NCBI GenBank assembly: GCA_033239125.1
Contig: BSWB01000005.1
Coordinates: 22,559,447-22,623,446 of the forward strand
Reading direction: 5' to 3'
Source: Fagopyrum homotropicum
Taxonomy: Eukaryota; Streptophyta; Magnoliopsida; Caryophyllales; Polygonaceae
Length of the DNA: 64,000 nucleotides
The translations under genes were made by a program, and so were the position numbers. Each line of letters opens with the position of its first letter. Within the stretch, counting starts at the first letter, position 1. Under the pieces are notes generated by a model. The model saw only the letters and a list, made by a program, of their open reading frames with translations. It had not been told where the DNA came from and searched no databases. Shown piece after piece: positions 55,181 through 64,000 of this stretch.

Positions 55181-56506
55181 GGTTTGGTTTAAATTGCAAT
55201 CTTTCAAACCCTGGTTTGCTAACATTGTAAATTTCCTTATTAGGGGCGAGTATCCTCCAGACTTCACCAAGGCACAAAGAGAGAAGGTGAAGGCCGAAGC
55301 TCGATACTACGTTTGGGACGATCCCTACCTTTGGAAGCATTGTAGTGACCTAGTAATACGCCGTTGCATCCCGGACAATGAGGTACAATCTGTCCTAACA
55401 TTCTGTCATTCTGAAGCATGTGGGGGCATTTTGGGGCCAACTAAACTGCTAGAAAGGTTCTAGATGCGAGGTTCTTTTGGCCACACATTTTTAGAGATGC
55501 TTTTGCGTTTTGTAAAGTGTGTGATAGGTGCCAAAGAGTAGGTAACATCTCTAGGAGACATGAAATGCCTCAATCCTCTCTTATATTTTGTGAATTTTTT
55601 GATGTATGGGGGATTGATTTCATGGTTCCTTTCCCTACTTCTTTTGGACATACTTACATATTACTTGCGGTGGACTATGTTTCCAAGTGGGTGGAAGCAA
55701 AGGCCACCAAAACTGATGACTCTAAAGTGGTTGCAGCTTTTCTTAAGGATAATATTTTTACAAGATTTGGAATCCCAAAGGCTTTGATAAGTGATAGGGG
55801 AACCCATTTTTGCAACAAGACGATCACCGCTCTCCTTAAGAAGTACCACGTCCACCAACGAGTGTCAACGGCCTACCATCCGCAAACAAATGGTCAAGCA
55901 GAGGTATCCAACCGGGAAATCAAAACCATCCTTGAAAAGACGGTTTCTCCCGGAAGGAAGGATTGGAGTTTGAGGCTAAACGACGCTTTATGGGCATACC
56001 GGACAACATATAAGACTCATATAGGGATGTCTCCATTCTGGCTTGTGTTCGGAAAAGCTTTCCACCTTCTGGTGGAACTTGAGCACAAGGCATGGTGGGC
56101 GGTACAAAAGTGAAACATGAATGTATAGGAGGTAGGAGAGTTCTGGAAACTCCAACTGCAAGAGCTGGAGGAATTTAGACTAGATGTGTATGACCATGCC
56201 ACTGCATACAAAGAAAAGACCAAAGCGTGACATAACCGAAACATCCTCCGGAAAGACTTCAAAGTAGGTAACAAAGTCCTTCTCTTTCAATCTCGTTTGA
56301 AGCTTTCTGCAGGTAAGCTGTGTTCAAGGTGGACAGGTCCGTTCGTGATCGCTGAAGTATACCCTCATGGCGTTGTGGATCTGTATGATCCACAAACGCA
56401 CAGGGTTTTCAAAGTTAACGGACAAAGGCTGAAGTCTTACCTTGAAGGAGTGAAGAATGATCCCATTGACGAAATGGTGCCGGAGGAGGCCCAAGAAGAG
56501 AAGTAG
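55181..56506 (+). pseudogene. pol: Ath6 integrase
   Basis: KPWFANIVNFLIRGEYPPDF begins the piece after the word cluster. Zinc part: CHSEACGG (the second His is changed) and CDRCQRVGN. Core: WGIDFMVPFP, LISDRGTHFCN, GQAEVSNREIK. C-terminal domain to KVNGQRLKSYLEG. Stops and a frameshift lie at about 55460-55515 and stops near 56113, 56128 and 56228. The final stop is at 56504-56506. Confidence 0.9.
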
Positions 56507-56511
56507 GGTCC

Positions 56512-56558
56512 TTACATCGAGCCAACGACGTAAAACAAAGGCGTTGCAAGGGAGGCAA
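56512..56558 (+). other. Ath6 post-INT double hairpin, worn
   Basis: TTACATC, loop GAGCCAAC (8 nt), GACGTAA (56512-56533, one mispair compared with Ath2), then a weak second hairpin around AGGCAA (56548-56558). Confidence 0.55.
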
Positions 56559-56579
56559 TCCGAAGGAATAAGAAGAGGA

Positions 56580-57389
56580 GCTACTGTCAAGAAAACCGCC
56601 CCTGCGGCTCATCGGCACCGCCCCTACGGTGACACACTTGCCCAACGCCGGGGGCAGCGTTGTGCCTGCATCTGCAACAACCTTGTCACCGCCCCACGGT
56701 GACATCCCTACGCCCCTGCGGCGGCCACTCTTGACATGCATCCCCAGCGCCGCCCCCGGCGCTCTGCCTACGTCCCCCTCTTCCTTGTCACCGCCCCCGT
56801 GGTGACAAGCCCCCGCCCCTGCGGCTTTACATAGGAAAGAAAAAAAATAGAAATCCCAAAATAGCCTACACCTACCCCACCAACCCTTCTCCTCCATCAC
56901 CCACCACTCACTTCTCTCTCACGACATCTCACTCCACAAGCCGATGCCCCTGTGCCCTAATCTCTCCCTCACAACACCCTTGCCCACGCCCCTTGAGCCA
57001 CCTCACCAACGCCACTGCCACGCCCTCCGACGCCCCTGCGCCACCCTCTCTCTCCCCACAACCATCACCTCCCTCAATCTCTCAAATCTCTCAACCCTTA
57101 ACTCCACTACACTTCCTTCCTCAAACGCTCTCCTCCCTCCACTCTGCGCCACCTCCGGAGACATCGCCACCAACCAAAAGCCACTGGAACCCTCCCCAGC
57201 TCCACCTCCTTCATAGCTGTCAAAAATCGCACTCAACACTTCTCCCGCCCCTGCGCCTGCAAGCTGCCGCCCCTGTGCCTCACCGCCCCTGCGCATCTCC
57301 CATCCGCCCCTACGGAAATAGCAACAGAGGGTTCATCTTCTTTCTCTGTTTTTGAAGTTACTAATTCCTTTGCTTGATCACTTGCAACA
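56580..57389 (+). repeat. Ath6 INT-ORF3 spacer with CCGCCCCTGCGG words
   Basis: Dense GC-rich words at 56596-56830 and 57240-57320, with a pyrimidine-rich middle. The proline-rich open frames on both strands are by-products of the base composition. Counterpart of 9440-10135 in Ath2. Confidence 0.75.
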
Positions 57390-57643
57390 ATGAAACCACA
57401 GAGGAAGTATAATATCTCTGAGGTTGAGAAGACTCATTATGGGATTGTGCAAGATCGGGTTGTGTATGCAACTCGGTTTTTGCACATTCCCACATTGGAG
57501 AATCTTGGCATGTTGGAGAGCATGCAATCATTCCTCACCAACGTTGGGCTCGGAGACTTTCTAAAGAAGAGTGCTCCAACGTATCCCGAGCTCAGCCGAC
57601 AATTCATTGATACCTTCACCGTGGAGAAGGAGGATCACGTGTG
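57390..57643 (+). pseudogene. Ath6 ORF3, N-terminal part
   Basis: The ATG at 57390 starts MKPQRKYNISEVEKTHYGIV, then VYATRF, PTLENLGMLESM, VGLGDF, TYPELSRQFIDTF. It matches the Ath2 ORF3 start residue by residue in most places. The open frame is cut after KEDHV by Ath7 and the rest is outside the window. Confidence 0.75.
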
Positions 57644-59506
57644 TGTTGGATGTCACGTCTAGGAATAGATGCGCAATAAGCCTTAAATTTATACTCGTTA
57701 TATTTCTCCTAACTCCTAGCGAACCCGCAGTGTACGGGACGTTTTGTAGTAGGGATAGTATTCCGAGGTCGAACACAAAGACTAAGGTGAGATCAAGTCA
57801 AACAATGGTCATAGATAGTGTGGATCTAGTCTAAGAAAAGAGAAAGGAACAAAGAAATTAAAATCTCGATATTTTTGGTTGGTTTTTGTGGTGATCAAGC
57901 AAAGATCACAAATCAAGCAAGATAATAAAACAAACTAACAACTCAAGCTAGCAAGGTAAACAAGTAACACAAGCACTAAATATGTGATAAAAGAGAGAAA
58001 AGTGGATTCTAGAGGTCAAGATTTCCGGTTATGGCATTGGACTCAAGGTTCTAAAGATTCTAAGGACAAGGCTGTGGTGTTGGGAAAGGGTGTTTCATTA
58101 ATGGAAGCAATTACCGGGTAGGTCTCTTACATCACTAATCCCGCATCAAACTCCAATTACCGGGTAAGTCTCAAGGAGGTAAAGTAGGGAATTCTACACA
58201 AACCGGACACTACTTAAGTGACAAACCTCTCCTTACCGGGTAAGTCTCGGAAAAGTAAGTCTCAAGCAATAATCCTAGCACACTCAATCCAATAGCGGCT
58301 TGTGAGGCTCACTACTACCTAGAATTCATCATCTTAGGTATCTAAGATCGGAAATCATCGGGTAGATCTCTTCCCTCACTTAGGTTGATAGCATTAGGTG
58401 ATCCTAAGCTAAATTAAGCTAAATAAACACTAGGTTTTCAACAACCTAACACCCTAACATACAGATTCATCAATTAAAGAGCAACAGAGAGGAAAATCGG
58501 GTGGATCATGGAAAAATCGGCCGATTTGACTGAAGAACAGCCCGATTTGACTGAAGAACAGCCCGATTTTTCCTTCTGGGATGGGTTTCGTGCATACAAA
58601 TCATCCTAAACTAACATATAAGTCCATCCTATCATCACCCAAGCCATAACCATCAATCCATCACTCCAGAATCACAATAAACTAGCCAATAATATGCATA
58701 TCAAGATCCAAAATCATCACACAAGCATACATGGTTTTCATGGATGGATGATGAAAGATAAGCAAGTAAAAACAATAAATCTCAGCTGAATCTAAATTTT
58801 AGCAAGACTTACAACCCTTCAAATGAAGTTCCAAAACGTTCCTAACAATCCTTGCAATAGTTCTTCAATCAAAGACTCTAAAAATCACTCAAAATCACTC
58901 AAAACCTCACTATCACTCTTAGATTGGTGTTCTTCTTCTTCCTTCAATTTGAGAGAGTTTTCCTCTCCTCCAAGTCTATCCCCAATGGAATGAGCTGTGT
59001 ATGAGAGAATGTGGGAGAGGAGAGATGCTCAGCAACAGCTTGTAGGCCCACTTATATTCTCCACCAAGAGCAAGGCCAGGCAAAGAGATCGTGGGACACG
59101 TGGCTTAAGCTGTTGAATGCCAAAAAATCGACCTAGCCAAGAAAATCGGCCGATTTTCCTGAGTGATGGTCCGATTTTCTTCAATAGAGGTATGTTATGA
59201 TCGTCTAGCCATTAGTTGCTCCATTGCTTGCACCAATTATGGTCCTTGTGTCCTTTGTTGCTCCAATTATGCTCCTTCCAAGCTTTGGATGTGTACCACC
59301 ATGAGGCTTGACCCTCGAATGCATCGGTTAATGTCCAAAAGATCCCCGAAATACCTACAAAACCGACAAAAGCTCGTGTAGACGTCTTTTCTAGGAATAT
59401 GCACGAAATGAGTGTAAACGTCGTGAACTAGTGCCAAAACGTGCATGAATAACGGAGAAAACTATCTAAATGTATGCCTATACTAACGTTATAAATCACG
59501 TTATCA
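57644..59506 (-). repeat. Ath7 3' LTR
   Basis: About 1.86 kb, in element orientation TGATAACGTGATTTATAACG...GACATCCAACA. The word AAATCGGCCGATTT occurs in U3 (59105-59180) and in the U5 hairpin region (58494-58575), where GACTGAAGAACAGCCCGATTT is present twice in tandem. ACCGGGTAAGTCTC repeats lie at 58112-58370. The conserved GCGAACCCGCAGTGTACGG block is at about 57720. Confidence 0.9.
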
Positions 59507-61268
59507 AAATACCCCATACTTAAGATTTGCTCGTCCCCGAGCAAGATCTAACTATAGACTAAGAGATGACATGATTTATGCATGCAGAAAAACAACAAAA
59601 TCTTTTTGGAATTGTGCTTCTAACATTGGATCACCTTCATAGTCATGTTTCATAGCAATGGATAAGAAATCATGCATCAAATGAGTGAAGGCATGGAAAG
59701 ACAATTATACTTAACTAGAAAGCATGCATGAGAGGTGAAAATGAAGAAGTCAAGATGATCATGAGTATATCCAATCTAGATCACTAAGTCTTACACACAT
59801 GCATTTAGGTCACAAAGACTTAGGAAAGAAGAGGCTAAGAAACGTTGTGATTAGGTGGGAATTTTTAAGTCATGTGATGCTAATCCGGGAAAGGAACTAA
59901 CTTCACAATTTTTGTTTTTGCTCAACTTCCCAACAAGTGTATAATTTTCCCATCTTTTCTTTGTGTTCTTTTCTTTTTCACTCATTTTTGAGACAATGGC
60001 ATTGGTGTACAAAAGCCGAAACCTTGGTGATTAGCCATCCTCGGGCTTTTTTATTTTTCGAGGTGCATCCACACCGGGCACACATACCAAAGCTCGTTAG
60101 GATTATCGGTTTATTTGACTTTGGCAAGGCACAAACACCCGATTATGTGAATGGTGCCGAGCTACTTGTCATTTAAACCAACATCCCAAACCTATATTTT
60201 TGTTCTACACTTTCACAACAAATTCAGCATTTCATTCACAACATTCTTTCATCAACAACTTCACCCCACACTTGCTTTTCACACACATCAACACACTAGC
60301 ATGCTCCTAATCCCGGATTGGTCAAAAGAGGTCAAGTTTTTCATCAATTGAGGTGCTCAAACAACATGATCAAGATGAGAAGTAGAGAAAAGTGAATTGC
60401 CTTAATCACTCCTAAATGATGTGCAAGAACTATCACGTAATTTCGACTTTCAATCCTCAATTCAATCAAGGCAAACATTCATGATCACAAATCATTCATG
60501 GGATTCAAGATAAGTACTTCAAGTCCACATATGCATTCATCTATTCAACACATAAAGCCATCCATAGCCAATTCACAAGACAATCTCATCATAAGGGTCA
60601 TATCCAAGCTTAGAAGCACTAAAATTTTTTAAAATTTTCTGATTTTTTGGATTTTTTTTTCGAAATATGTATGTACAATGCAAGACGTAATGAAACATGT
60701 GACAATATTAAACTATCCTAGATGCTAATCATGCAAGTGATCATGAAAACCCCACCCCATACTTAGAAACACATTGTCCCCAATGTGGAAACTAAATAAA
60801 GAAGTGAAAGAGAGTTCTCACAATGTAAAATTGGTGATGCTTTGGTATTTTGGTTCACATCGAATGATGATGGTGGATGTTCGATCAAGGATGGTAGATA
60901 GCTCTTTGATGTTTAATATGGTGTCGGAACCCGCGCTTGGCACCGCAAGCCGTCCAAGTTCCACGTCCGCTCCACCCATGCATGATTAGAGATCATCACT
61001 TCCTTGACAGAAAACCAACATCCCAGGAAAATCGGCCGATTTCTATGAAGAACAGTCCCATTTTCCTGGGTGCTTTCTTCCTCGTCCATGTGCTTGGATC
61101 TTGTACCTCCTTCTCAACAGTTCCATGAGGTTTTCACATGCCCTCCAACATCTCATCACACATGATAATCAACAAGATCTAGCACCCAAAAACACAAAAG
61201 AAAAACAAAGCATACCAAGAGCAAAATCAAACAAAAGCAAGAAAAACAAAAGGGAAAAATATGTACCA
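59507..61268 (-). other. Ath7 3' non-coding region and PPT, no ORF3
   Basis: PPT (minus: AAGTATGGGGTATTT) at 59507-59522. Block B is at 60085-60170, block A at 60300-60415, the second PPT-like tract at about 60752-60764 and words at 61027-61075. Only about 490 bp separate the post-INT hairpins from the second tract, so ORF3 has been lost. Confidence 0.75.
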
Positions 61269-61315
61269 ATGGGTTGCCTCCCATTAAGCGCTTCTTTAAG
61301 GTCATTAGCTTGACC
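61269..61315 (-). other. Ath7 post-INT double hairpin
   Basis: Element orientation: GGTC, loop AAGCTAAT, GACC (61315-61300); then ATGGG, loop AGGCAA, CCCAT (61284-61269). The outer pair of the second stem differs from Ath3 on both sides (AT with AT instead of TT with AA). Confidence 0.82.
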
Positions 61316-61334
61316 AAATTCAGGAGCGTTTCAC

Positions 61335-62777
61335 TCAAAGGTGAAGTGGAGCAATCACTTCCACTGGGGCTTCCGGGATATACTTCTTCAAACGGTGCCC
61401 ATTCACCTTGAAGTTACCACAATGATCTCCTTCTATCTCCACCGCTCCATGAGGAACGACCTTATTCACAACATAGGGACCCGTCCATCTTGATTTGAGT
61501 TTTCCGGGGAAGAGCTGCAGCCTCGAGTTGAAGAGAAGCACTAAGTCACCCTCATTCAACTCCTTTGGGATAAGGCGCTTGTCATGCCAACGCTTGGTCC
61601 TTTCCTTGTAGATCCGGGCATTCTCATAAGCGTCCAACCGGATCTCTTCAAGGGCGTTCATGTCTAGCAACCGCTTCTCACCGGCCTCCTTGAGGTCAAA
61701 ATTCAACCACCTTATAGGCCAATATGCTCTATGCTCCATCTCTACCGGAAGGTGGCAAGACTTGCCATAGACTAGCTTGTAAGGAGTGGTGCCAATCGGT
61801 GTCTTGAAAGCGGTCCTATAAGCCCACAAGGCATCATCGAGCTTCATAGCCCAATCCTTTCTTGTTCTAGAAACCGTCTTCTCAAGGATTCCTTTTATCT
61901 CCCGGTTGGAGATCTCCACTTGGCCACTAGTTTGGGGATGGTAAGGTGTTGTCACCTTATGAGTCACCCCATACTTAGCTAAAAGTGCTCCAAAGTTCCT
62001 ATTAGTGAAGTGCTTTCCTCCATCACTTATGATCACCCTTGGTGTTCCAAACCTAGGGAAGATCACTCGGTTGAAGAACCGCACCACCACCTTGGCATCA
62101 CTTGTGGGAGAGGCGATTGCCTCGACTCATCTCGAAACATAATCTACTGCCAATAGGATGTAGAGGTTTCCACATGAAGAAGGGAATGGTACCATGAAGT
62201 CCACACCCCATACATCAAATATCTCCACCTCTTGTATGTTGTTCAAGGGCATTTCATTCCTCCTTGAGATGTTGCCCGTCCTTTGGCAAGCATCACAAGT
62301 TACCACAAAGTTTTGCACATCCTTGAACAAGCTTGGCCAAAAGAAACCCGATTGCAACACCTTAGCACATGTCTTGTGTGAGCTAGCATGCCCTCCACAT
62401 GGCAAAGAATGACAATGGCGGATCACACTCTCCACCTCATCCTCCGGTATGCATCTTATAAAGACTCCATACGGCCCTCTCTTGAACAAAAGCGGTTCAC
62501 TCCAATAGTAGTGCCTCACATCTTTGAAGAACTTCTTCCTTTGGACATATGACAATCCGGGAGGCACTTCCTCACACACTAGGTAGTTAACAATGTCGGC
62601 GTACCATGGCTCACTTCCTCTAGACACTTGGAACAAGCATTCTTCCACCATTTGCAATTGCTCATCCCGGAATGAGTCATCAATCGGGATGTCATCTCTA
62701 TCAAGCTCTAATGGTGGGAGTCTACTAAGGTGATCCACCACTGAATTTTCGGATCCCTTCTTGTCCCGGATCTCCAA
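61335..62777 (-). pseudogene. pol: Ath7 RNase H end and integrase
   Basis: Same frame as the RT upstream. MEIRDKKGSENSVVDHLSRL ends RNase H. Zinc domain: HCHSLPCGGH, CDACQRTGN. Core: WGVDFMVPFP, IISDGGKHF, GQVEISNREIKGIL (D, D, E kept). C-terminal end: KVNGHRLKKYIPE. One stop at about 62127 replaces the Trp of YVSRWVEA (TGG to TGA). It is otherwise intact, the best preserved integrase in the window. Confidence 0.92.
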
Positions 62778-62786
62778 ATCAAACTC

Positions 62787-64000
62787 TTAAAGAAGAAGGA
62801 TCCACCGAATTAATCTAGGCTTCACATCCTTCTTTGTAAGGAGATAACGGATCACAGCATGATCCGTGTACACAATGACCTTTGCTCCAACAAGATATGA
62901 GTGGAACTTCTCAAAGGCATACACTACCGCTAGCAACTCTTTCTCGGTTGTGGCATAGTTGAGTTGGGCGTCATCTAGCGTCTTGCTAGCATAATAGATG
63001 GCATGTGTACGCCCATGTTTCCTTTGTCCTAAAACAGACCCAACGGCCACATCACTTGCATCACACATCACTTCAAATGGTAAGCTCCAATCCGGAGGTT
63101 GCATGATAGGTGCGGAGATCAAAGCATTCTTCAACCTACAAAACGCTTCAAGGCAATCTTTGGAGAAAACAAATTCAACGTCTTTCATTAGTAGGTTAGT
63201 AAGAGGCTTTGAAATCTTAGAGAAATCTTTAATAAACCTCCGGTAAAAACTGGCATGCCCTAGAAAGCTCCTTACCCCCTTCACCGAGGTAGGTGGTGGT
63301 AACTTCTCTATCGTTTCAATCTTGGCCCTATCAACCTCAATGCCACGGTTGGACACCAAGTGTCCCAACACAATACCTTCACTTACCATGAAGTGGCATT
63401 TTTCCCAATTTAAGACAAGATTTGTCTCCTCACATCTTTTCAATACTAATGACAAGTTAGCTAAGCAATTATCAAAGGAAGATCCATAAACAGAAAAGTC
63501 ATCCATAAACACCTCCGTGATATTCTCAATATATTCAGAAAATATGGCCATCATGCACCTTTTAAAGGTGGCGGGTGCGTTACACAACCCAAATGGCATT
63601 CTCCTATATGCAAATGTACCCCAAGGACATGTAAATGTGGTTTTCTCTTGGTCATCGGGGTGGATAGGGATTTGGAAGAATCCACTATAGCCATCTAGGT
63701 AACAAAAATGAGAGTGTTGAGCTAATCTCTCTAGCATTTGGTCAATGAAAGGAAGAGGGAAATGATCTTTCCTAGAGGCCACATTTAGTTTCCTATAGTC
63801 AATACACATCCTCCATCCCGTAACCGTCCTAGTTGGGATTAGTTCATTGTTTTCATTAGTTACTACGGTCATCCCACCCTTCTTAGGAACCACATGTACT
63901 GGACTAACCCATTTACTATCCGAAATAGGGTAGATGATTCCCGCATCTAGCAACTTAATGATCTCTTTCTTGACTACCTCATTCATTATAGGATTCAATC
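62787..64000 (-). CDS. pol: Ath7 reverse transcriptase and RNase H, open at the window edge
   Basis: The reading frame is already open at the edge (upstream of NPIMNEVVKKEIIKLLDAG), so the ATG at 63998 is not the real start. Motifs: SKWVSPVHVVPKKGG, DYRKLN, FPLPFIDQMLERL, YLDGYSGFFQI, MPFGLCNAPATFKRC, catalytic FMDD, GHASFYRRFIKDFSK, then RNase H CDASD and YTDHAVIRYLL. The frame ends at TAA just after WILLL, where relatives have Gln (CAA to TAA). All visible catalytic residues are in place. Confidence 0.92.
   Translation of the reverse strand, partial: LNPIMNEVVKKEIIKLLDAGIIYPISDSKWVSPVHVVPKKGGMTVVTNENNELIPTRTVTGWRMCIDYRKLNVASRKDHFPLPFIDQMLERLAQHSHFCYLDGYSGFFQIPIHPDDQEKTTFTCPWGTFAYRRMPFGLCNAPATFKRCMMAIFSEYIENITEVFMDDFSVYGSSFDNCLANLSLVLKRCEETNLVLNWEKCHFMVSEGIVLGHLVSNRGIEVDRAKIETIEKLPPPTSVKGVRSFLGHASFYRRFIKDFSKISKPLTNLLMKDVEFVFSKDCLEAFCRLKNALISAPIMQPPDWSLPFEVMCDASDVAVGSVLGQRKHGRTHAIYYASKTLDDAQLNYATTEKELLAVVYAFEKFHSYLVGAKVIVYTDHAVIRYLLTKKDVKPRLIRWILLL

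Larger units (their letters stand above)
49505..57643 (+). mobile_element. Ath6: Athila-type element, same family as Ath2, interrupted by Ath7
   Basis: LTR, PBS, gag, PR, RT, RNaseH, INT, spacer and the start of ORF3 are all on the plus strand, inserted in Ath5 gag. ORF3 is cut at 57643 by Ath7. The remaining ORF3 and 3' LTR lie beyond the window. It shares the CCGCCCCTGCGG word, gag and ORF3 type with Ath2 and shows what Ath2 has lost. Confidence 0.9.
57644..64000 (-). mobile_element. Ath7: Athila element with nearly open pol, continues past the window
   Basis: Minus strand: RT and RNaseH (to the window edge), INT, double hairpin, short spacer, 3' non-coding region, PPT, 3' LTR (59506-57644). 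ORF3 is absent. Its gag, PBS and 5' LTR lie beyond 64000. Target side 57639-57643 reads GTGTG. Confidence 0.9.

Noticed and set aside
56944..57355. Proline/leucine-rich ORFs in the Ath6 spacer
   Set aside because: Composition effect of a pyrimidine-rich region with no match in frame to Ath2.

Overview
The window is repeat-filled nuclear DNA of a seed plant, probably a eudicot. I see no intact host gene. Almost everything is LTR retrotransposon. At least seven elements belong to the Ty3/gypsy Tat/Athila group: gag-PR-RT-RNaseH-INT order, tRNA-Asp-type primer sites (TGGCGCC...GGGGA), long 1.5-1.9 kb LTRs and, in most copies, a post-INT ORF resembling the ATHILA ORF-1 (envelope-position) proteins. 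One diverged Ty1/copia element and a separate copia scrap are also present. The species cannot be told from the sequence. The labels Ath1 to Ath7 are mine.

Layout. 1-1115: AT-rich intergenic DNA with a foldback repeat. 1116-2845: solo LTR with perfect 5-bp target duplications. 3050-33412: Ath1 (+), which contains Ath2 (-, 5855-25105), which contains Ath3 (+, 10871-22889), a three-level nest in alternating orientation. 33413-39748: AT microsatellite, copia scrap, a small MITE, a possible two-exon host-gene scrap, an unclassified TE-like unit, and a decayed copia element with a 513-bp tandem duplication. 39749-64000: a second nest. The Ath4 remnant (+) is interrupted by Ath5 (-), Ath5 by Ath6 (+), and Ath6 by Ath7 (-). 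Ath5, Ath6 and Ath7 run out of the window.

State of the elements. Ath3 keeps gag, PR, RT, RNaseH, INT and ORF3, but has premature stops and lost the end of its 5' LTR, the PBS and the gag N-terminus. Ath1 and Ath5 lost RT-RNaseH (Ath5 also the INT core) but kept gag, PR and ORF3. Ath2 lost all of pol. Ath6 is nearly complete but full of stops and frameshifts. Ath7 has a pol with only two stops in view but no ORF3. None can be autonomous as seen. Members with gag, PBS and PPT could once have been moved in trans (inference).

The most interesting signals are non-coding and shared between families. (1) Each family carries its own short self-complementary word: CCACGGCCGTGG in Ath3, CCTCGACCGAGG-type in Ath1/4/5, AAATCGGCCGATTT in Ath7, and the inverted-repeat word CCGCAGGGGCGG in Ath2/6. 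The words sit in matching slots: U3, U5, a linker inside gag-pol, and the INT-ORF3 spacer. (2) In U5 the word forms a long hairpin whose TGTTCTT/AAGAACA shoulders are common while the outer stem changes with the family. (3) Just after the INT stop lie two hairpins whose stems change in compensation between families while loop length or sequence is kept. (4) A second PPT-like AAGTATGGGG tract lies after ORF3 in every copy. (5) A conserved 3' non-coding block lies between the two tracts. These look like an RNA-level control or packaging system of the Athila group and are the main candidates for something undescribed.
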